Assembly (NCBI GenBank): GCA_036397475.1
Contig: DASWIV010000050.1
Span: forward strand, 1 to 8,410
Direction of reading: 5' to 3'
From: DASWIV01 sp036397475
Lineage (GTDB): Bacteria > JAJVIF01 > JAPKYR01
DNA: 8,410 bases
Below are positions 7,701-8,410 of this stretch, piece after piece (positions within the stretch are counted from its first letter, which is position 1; every line of letters begins with the position of its first letter). Made by a program: the position numbers and the translations under genes. Under the pieces are notes generated by a model. That model had not been told where the DNA came from. It made no database searches and saw nothing but the letters and a program-made list of their open reading frames with translations.

Positions 7701-8157
7701 CTGCGTTCAGTAATCTTGTTTCATCTGCGTTGGCAAAAACCAGCGGCCCGACATTCAGCGATCCTGGGGTGATAAGGATTCCCGTGATATCGAACCCTGA
7801 AAATTTTTGCGCGGACAAGGGGTGGGTGAGAGTTATATCGAGAACAAACAGAGCGTTTGGAGGATCTGATTCACCCGGAACAATGGATGCCGATACTCCC
7901 ATTGTCGCGTTTAATATGCCAGTGACATTCAAATGAAAGTCGGTTGACCTGACTGGGATGACATCAATTGATCCATTCTCTGTATCGCACTGCAGGAGAT
8001 TGTAACCGAACAGATAATGTCCTGATGAAATTTGGAGAGTATTATCAGGATAAGGCTCAATAGTCTGATTGACAGGATCTTTATTGTCGCCTGAGCAGCC
8101 GATAACAAGGAAAAACAATACTGCCAATATTAAGGATAATAGAGCGTATTTTTTCAT
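4735..8157 (-). CDS. Large lipoprotein: unnamed N-terminal domain, PPC-like domain, LVIVD-like beta-propeller
   Basis: This is a 1140-residue protein. MKKYALL and a hydrophobic stretch lead to the lipobox VIGC, with C21 as the predicted lipidated residue. Ser at +2 favours the outer membrane under the E. coli sorting rule. Residues about 28-408 form a beta-rich domain that I cannot name; its second half is shared with the protein at 1-1629 (GPKVVFGYAINASW 241-254, VHDWQG 309-314, SPDLFDSG 331-338, IPDPDC 405-410). Residues about 411-523 resemble a bacterial pre-peptidase C-terminal (PPC) domain: ANNAFDEA, DYRDFYKFSF, then LPDEYYLRIL. Residues about 540-1140 contain repeated [DN]-x-x-[DN]P-x-x-P turns, such as VVNVSNPSSP, DLTDPESP, DIHDPGNP and DLSDPSDP. 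Each follows a G-D-x-x-Y/F-V/A strand, typical of LVIVD-repeat propellers. No peptidase or other catalytic motif was seen. A surface binding role is inferred. The signal peptide fixes the start even though the ribosome site is weak. Confidence 0.88.
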   Translation of the reverse strand: MKKYALLSLILAVLFFLVIGCSGDNKDPVNQTIEPYPDNTLQISSGHYLFGYNLLQCDTENGSIDVIPVRSTDFHLNVTGILNATMGVSASIVPGESDPPNALFVLDITLTHPLSAQKFSGFDITGILITPGSLNVGPLVFANADETRLLNADGYSRWWNPTEFTQPGMFGYTKGNLSPFPASSLTATVNPYKYFADALSAESTMSPVQNAPLDADNGRGLFSAGAVNTRRYQIRFESDPGPKVVFGYAINASWSQPDPNPPVEIPDDFPIEANQPEAYNIAVAAKTSTLFYDSESGTGGGVLRIQANVHDWQGQMAGNIKDQVDLVRFFSPDLFDSGINASFTEEQPTKAIYNIDLSGTAVPEKAGETLIMVRAGSAGGPEYNQGFGPAPDSPVSAWNVLMLDIPDPDCGPDANNAFDEAITFDLNTPISDRICAPTDYRDFYKFSFPLGQKLTGDLILHIDTTPTTFGIYNSDQELISEIMASGGLATLDLDSLNLLPDEYYLRILTQSNEEAVIYLMEFVGEMIIVEPSNAIEVTPQEWKFDPFFIQKEGNYEYAVGLNGIWVMDAADELHPEILYYYKTRSVRGAAMSWPHLFLIRSTMVGNEVDHYDFTNPADPVINKNIIAAATNYTKILSDSSRIYIFLYATPDSLLRIYDYSGDPSSPTFLADYVVPEIVEHAYLRDPETANAEIITHYHHIINAIAVDDPLSISDYATVLIDHVIRNIDIRDNYIYVTALKILGDPMLYVYEHLPGGFISLKGSVVLPDDSTALKVVGDFAYASVEFSHDIMVVNVSNPSSPAYAGTIPTEFNIQNLSNEGDVLYAHCVNKAFESYDLTDPESPALADSIRCMTNPKDLAIEGDYLYVIVNGNFSYTITSVDIHDPGNPEILDSIDAGIFQFYIKVHNGIIATSGGFQKARFFSAEDPSNLVSIFSEPLPETANDIVLTDEAAYFAVYDNQLGLYDISSWPAVTPHGDYVLESHMVDILANGDFLFGSDDHGEVDIYSIISPTSPAKVNSYVPVKFANRVTSVNGYLYIAASDTLEVADLSDPSDPLFVALEGLSYSTYRDIVSDGQYLYAAPGTDSLPVIVINAWPPDDPQELYNLYPVERSDLISTIAIKDNYFIESTLMEGVRIWKLY

Positions 8158-8211
8158 TAATAGAGACCGTTGCGGAAGTCGGTTTTTCGGGTGACGTATT
8201 CCGCCGGGTGA

Positions 8212-8220
8212 ATTTTACCA
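8212..8220 (-). promoter_or_regulatory. Candidate extended -10 promoter of the lipoprotein gene
   Basis: The minus strand reads TGGTAAAAT (8220-8212), an extended -10 element (TG-n-TAAAAT, 5/6 for the hexamer). No good -35 lies 16-18 bases upstream, as expected for extended -10 promoters. Initiation near 8205 would give a leader of about 48 bases before the ATG at 8157. The region just before the ATG has no clear Shine-Dalgarno sequence. Confidence 0.3.
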
Positions 8221-8252
8221 TGGAACCGCCCCGTTTTTTCGTTAATTAACCC

Positions 8253-8285
8253 TTCAATTCGTTATTTTCAACTCAATTTCAACTC
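8253..8285. repeat. Three short TTCAAYTC direct repeats upstream of the lipoprotein gene
   Basis: The copies are TTCAATTC (8253-8260), TTCAACTC (8267-8274) and TTCAACTC (8278-8285), at offsets of 14 and 11 bases. The last two extend to a 9-base identity, TTTCAACTC. They lie upstream of the candidate -10 element, where an activator or repressor could bind. A 10-base palindrome, GTTAATTAAC (8241-8250), is adjacent. No regulator can be named. Confidence 0.35.
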
Positions 8286-8307
8286 GTTTCTGTTGCAAAA
8301 CTCGCTT

Positions 8308-8410
8308 TCAGACACACGTCGGGCACAGTACTCCTACGTCATCACCCACCTCGGGCGTCCCGTAAGCATAGTAACCATGCGCTTTACATTGACCGCGATC
8401 GCAGTCATCA
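8308..8410 (-). CDS. Possible C-terminus of a Cys-rich zinc-ribbon-like protein, partial
   Basis: The minus strand is open from the window edge to a TGA at 8310-8308, giving 34 residues. The reading is DDCDRGQCKAHGYYAYG, then TPEVGDDVGVLCPTCV. It has C-x4-C with a nearby His, and a terminal CPTC pair about 20 residues later, an arrangement that could bind zinc. The family is not recognised. An open stretch this short can occur by chance, and the opposite strand has a competing start: ATG at 8377 reading MRFTLTAIAVI, signal-peptide-like but without a ribosome site. Only one of the two is likely to be real. If this reading is right, the gene runs in the same direction as the lipoprotein gene, with about 150 bases between them and no terminator visible. 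Confidence 0.35.
   Translation of the reverse strand, partial: DDCDRGQCKAHGYYAYGTPEVGDDVGVLCPTCV

Noticed and set aside
1..8410. Toxin-antitoxin, phage-defence, transposase, CRISPR, tRNA or rRNA features
   Set aside because: No such motif, inverted-repeat boundary or characteristic fold was found on either strand.

Overview
The window comes from a bacterium of intermediate base composition. It is probably a diderm: one protein carries a clear lipoprotein signal, and another is predicted to place a large acidic domain in the periplasm. The phylum cannot be fixed from this sequence. Long secreted beta-propeller proteins with an unnamed N-terminal domain suggest a poorly cultured lineage, but that is an impression, not a result.

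Layout: (1) Bases 1-1629 (+) hold the 3' part of a gene for a secreted propeller-type protein. It ends at a strong symmetrical terminator shared with the convergent gene that follows. (2) Bases 1709-1975 (-) encode a small FmdB-type zinc-ribbon protein that lacks one of the four usual cysteines. (3) A 171-base divergent intergenic region follows. (4) Bases 2147-4633 (+) encode an 828-residue membrane-anchored, Gln-rich coiled-coil protein resembling the DUF4175-like proteins often found beside MoxR/DUF58/von Willebrand A gene sets. It has its own terminator at 4659-4684. (5) Bases 4735-8157 (-) encode a 1140-residue lipoprotein with an unnamed N-terminal domain, a PPC-like domain and a long C-terminal run of LVIVD-like propeller repeats. 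(6) The right edge (8308-8410) may hold the C-terminus of a cysteine-rich protein on the minus strand.

The genes do not form an obvious operon: the four main genes alternate in strand and two Rho-independent terminators separate them. The clearest relationship is between the first protein and the lipoprotein. They share a collinear N-terminal domain of about 200 visible residues (VNP[FY], FGYA..ASW, V.DWQG, PDLFD, IP.P.C) but carry different C-terminal halves. They look like two members of a secreted or surface protein family built from a common domain plus exchangeable propellers. No defence system, mobile element, CRISPR array, tRNA or rRNA is visible. The best leads are this shared domain and the tandem-repeat, Cys/Met-rich stalk of the DUF4175-like protein.
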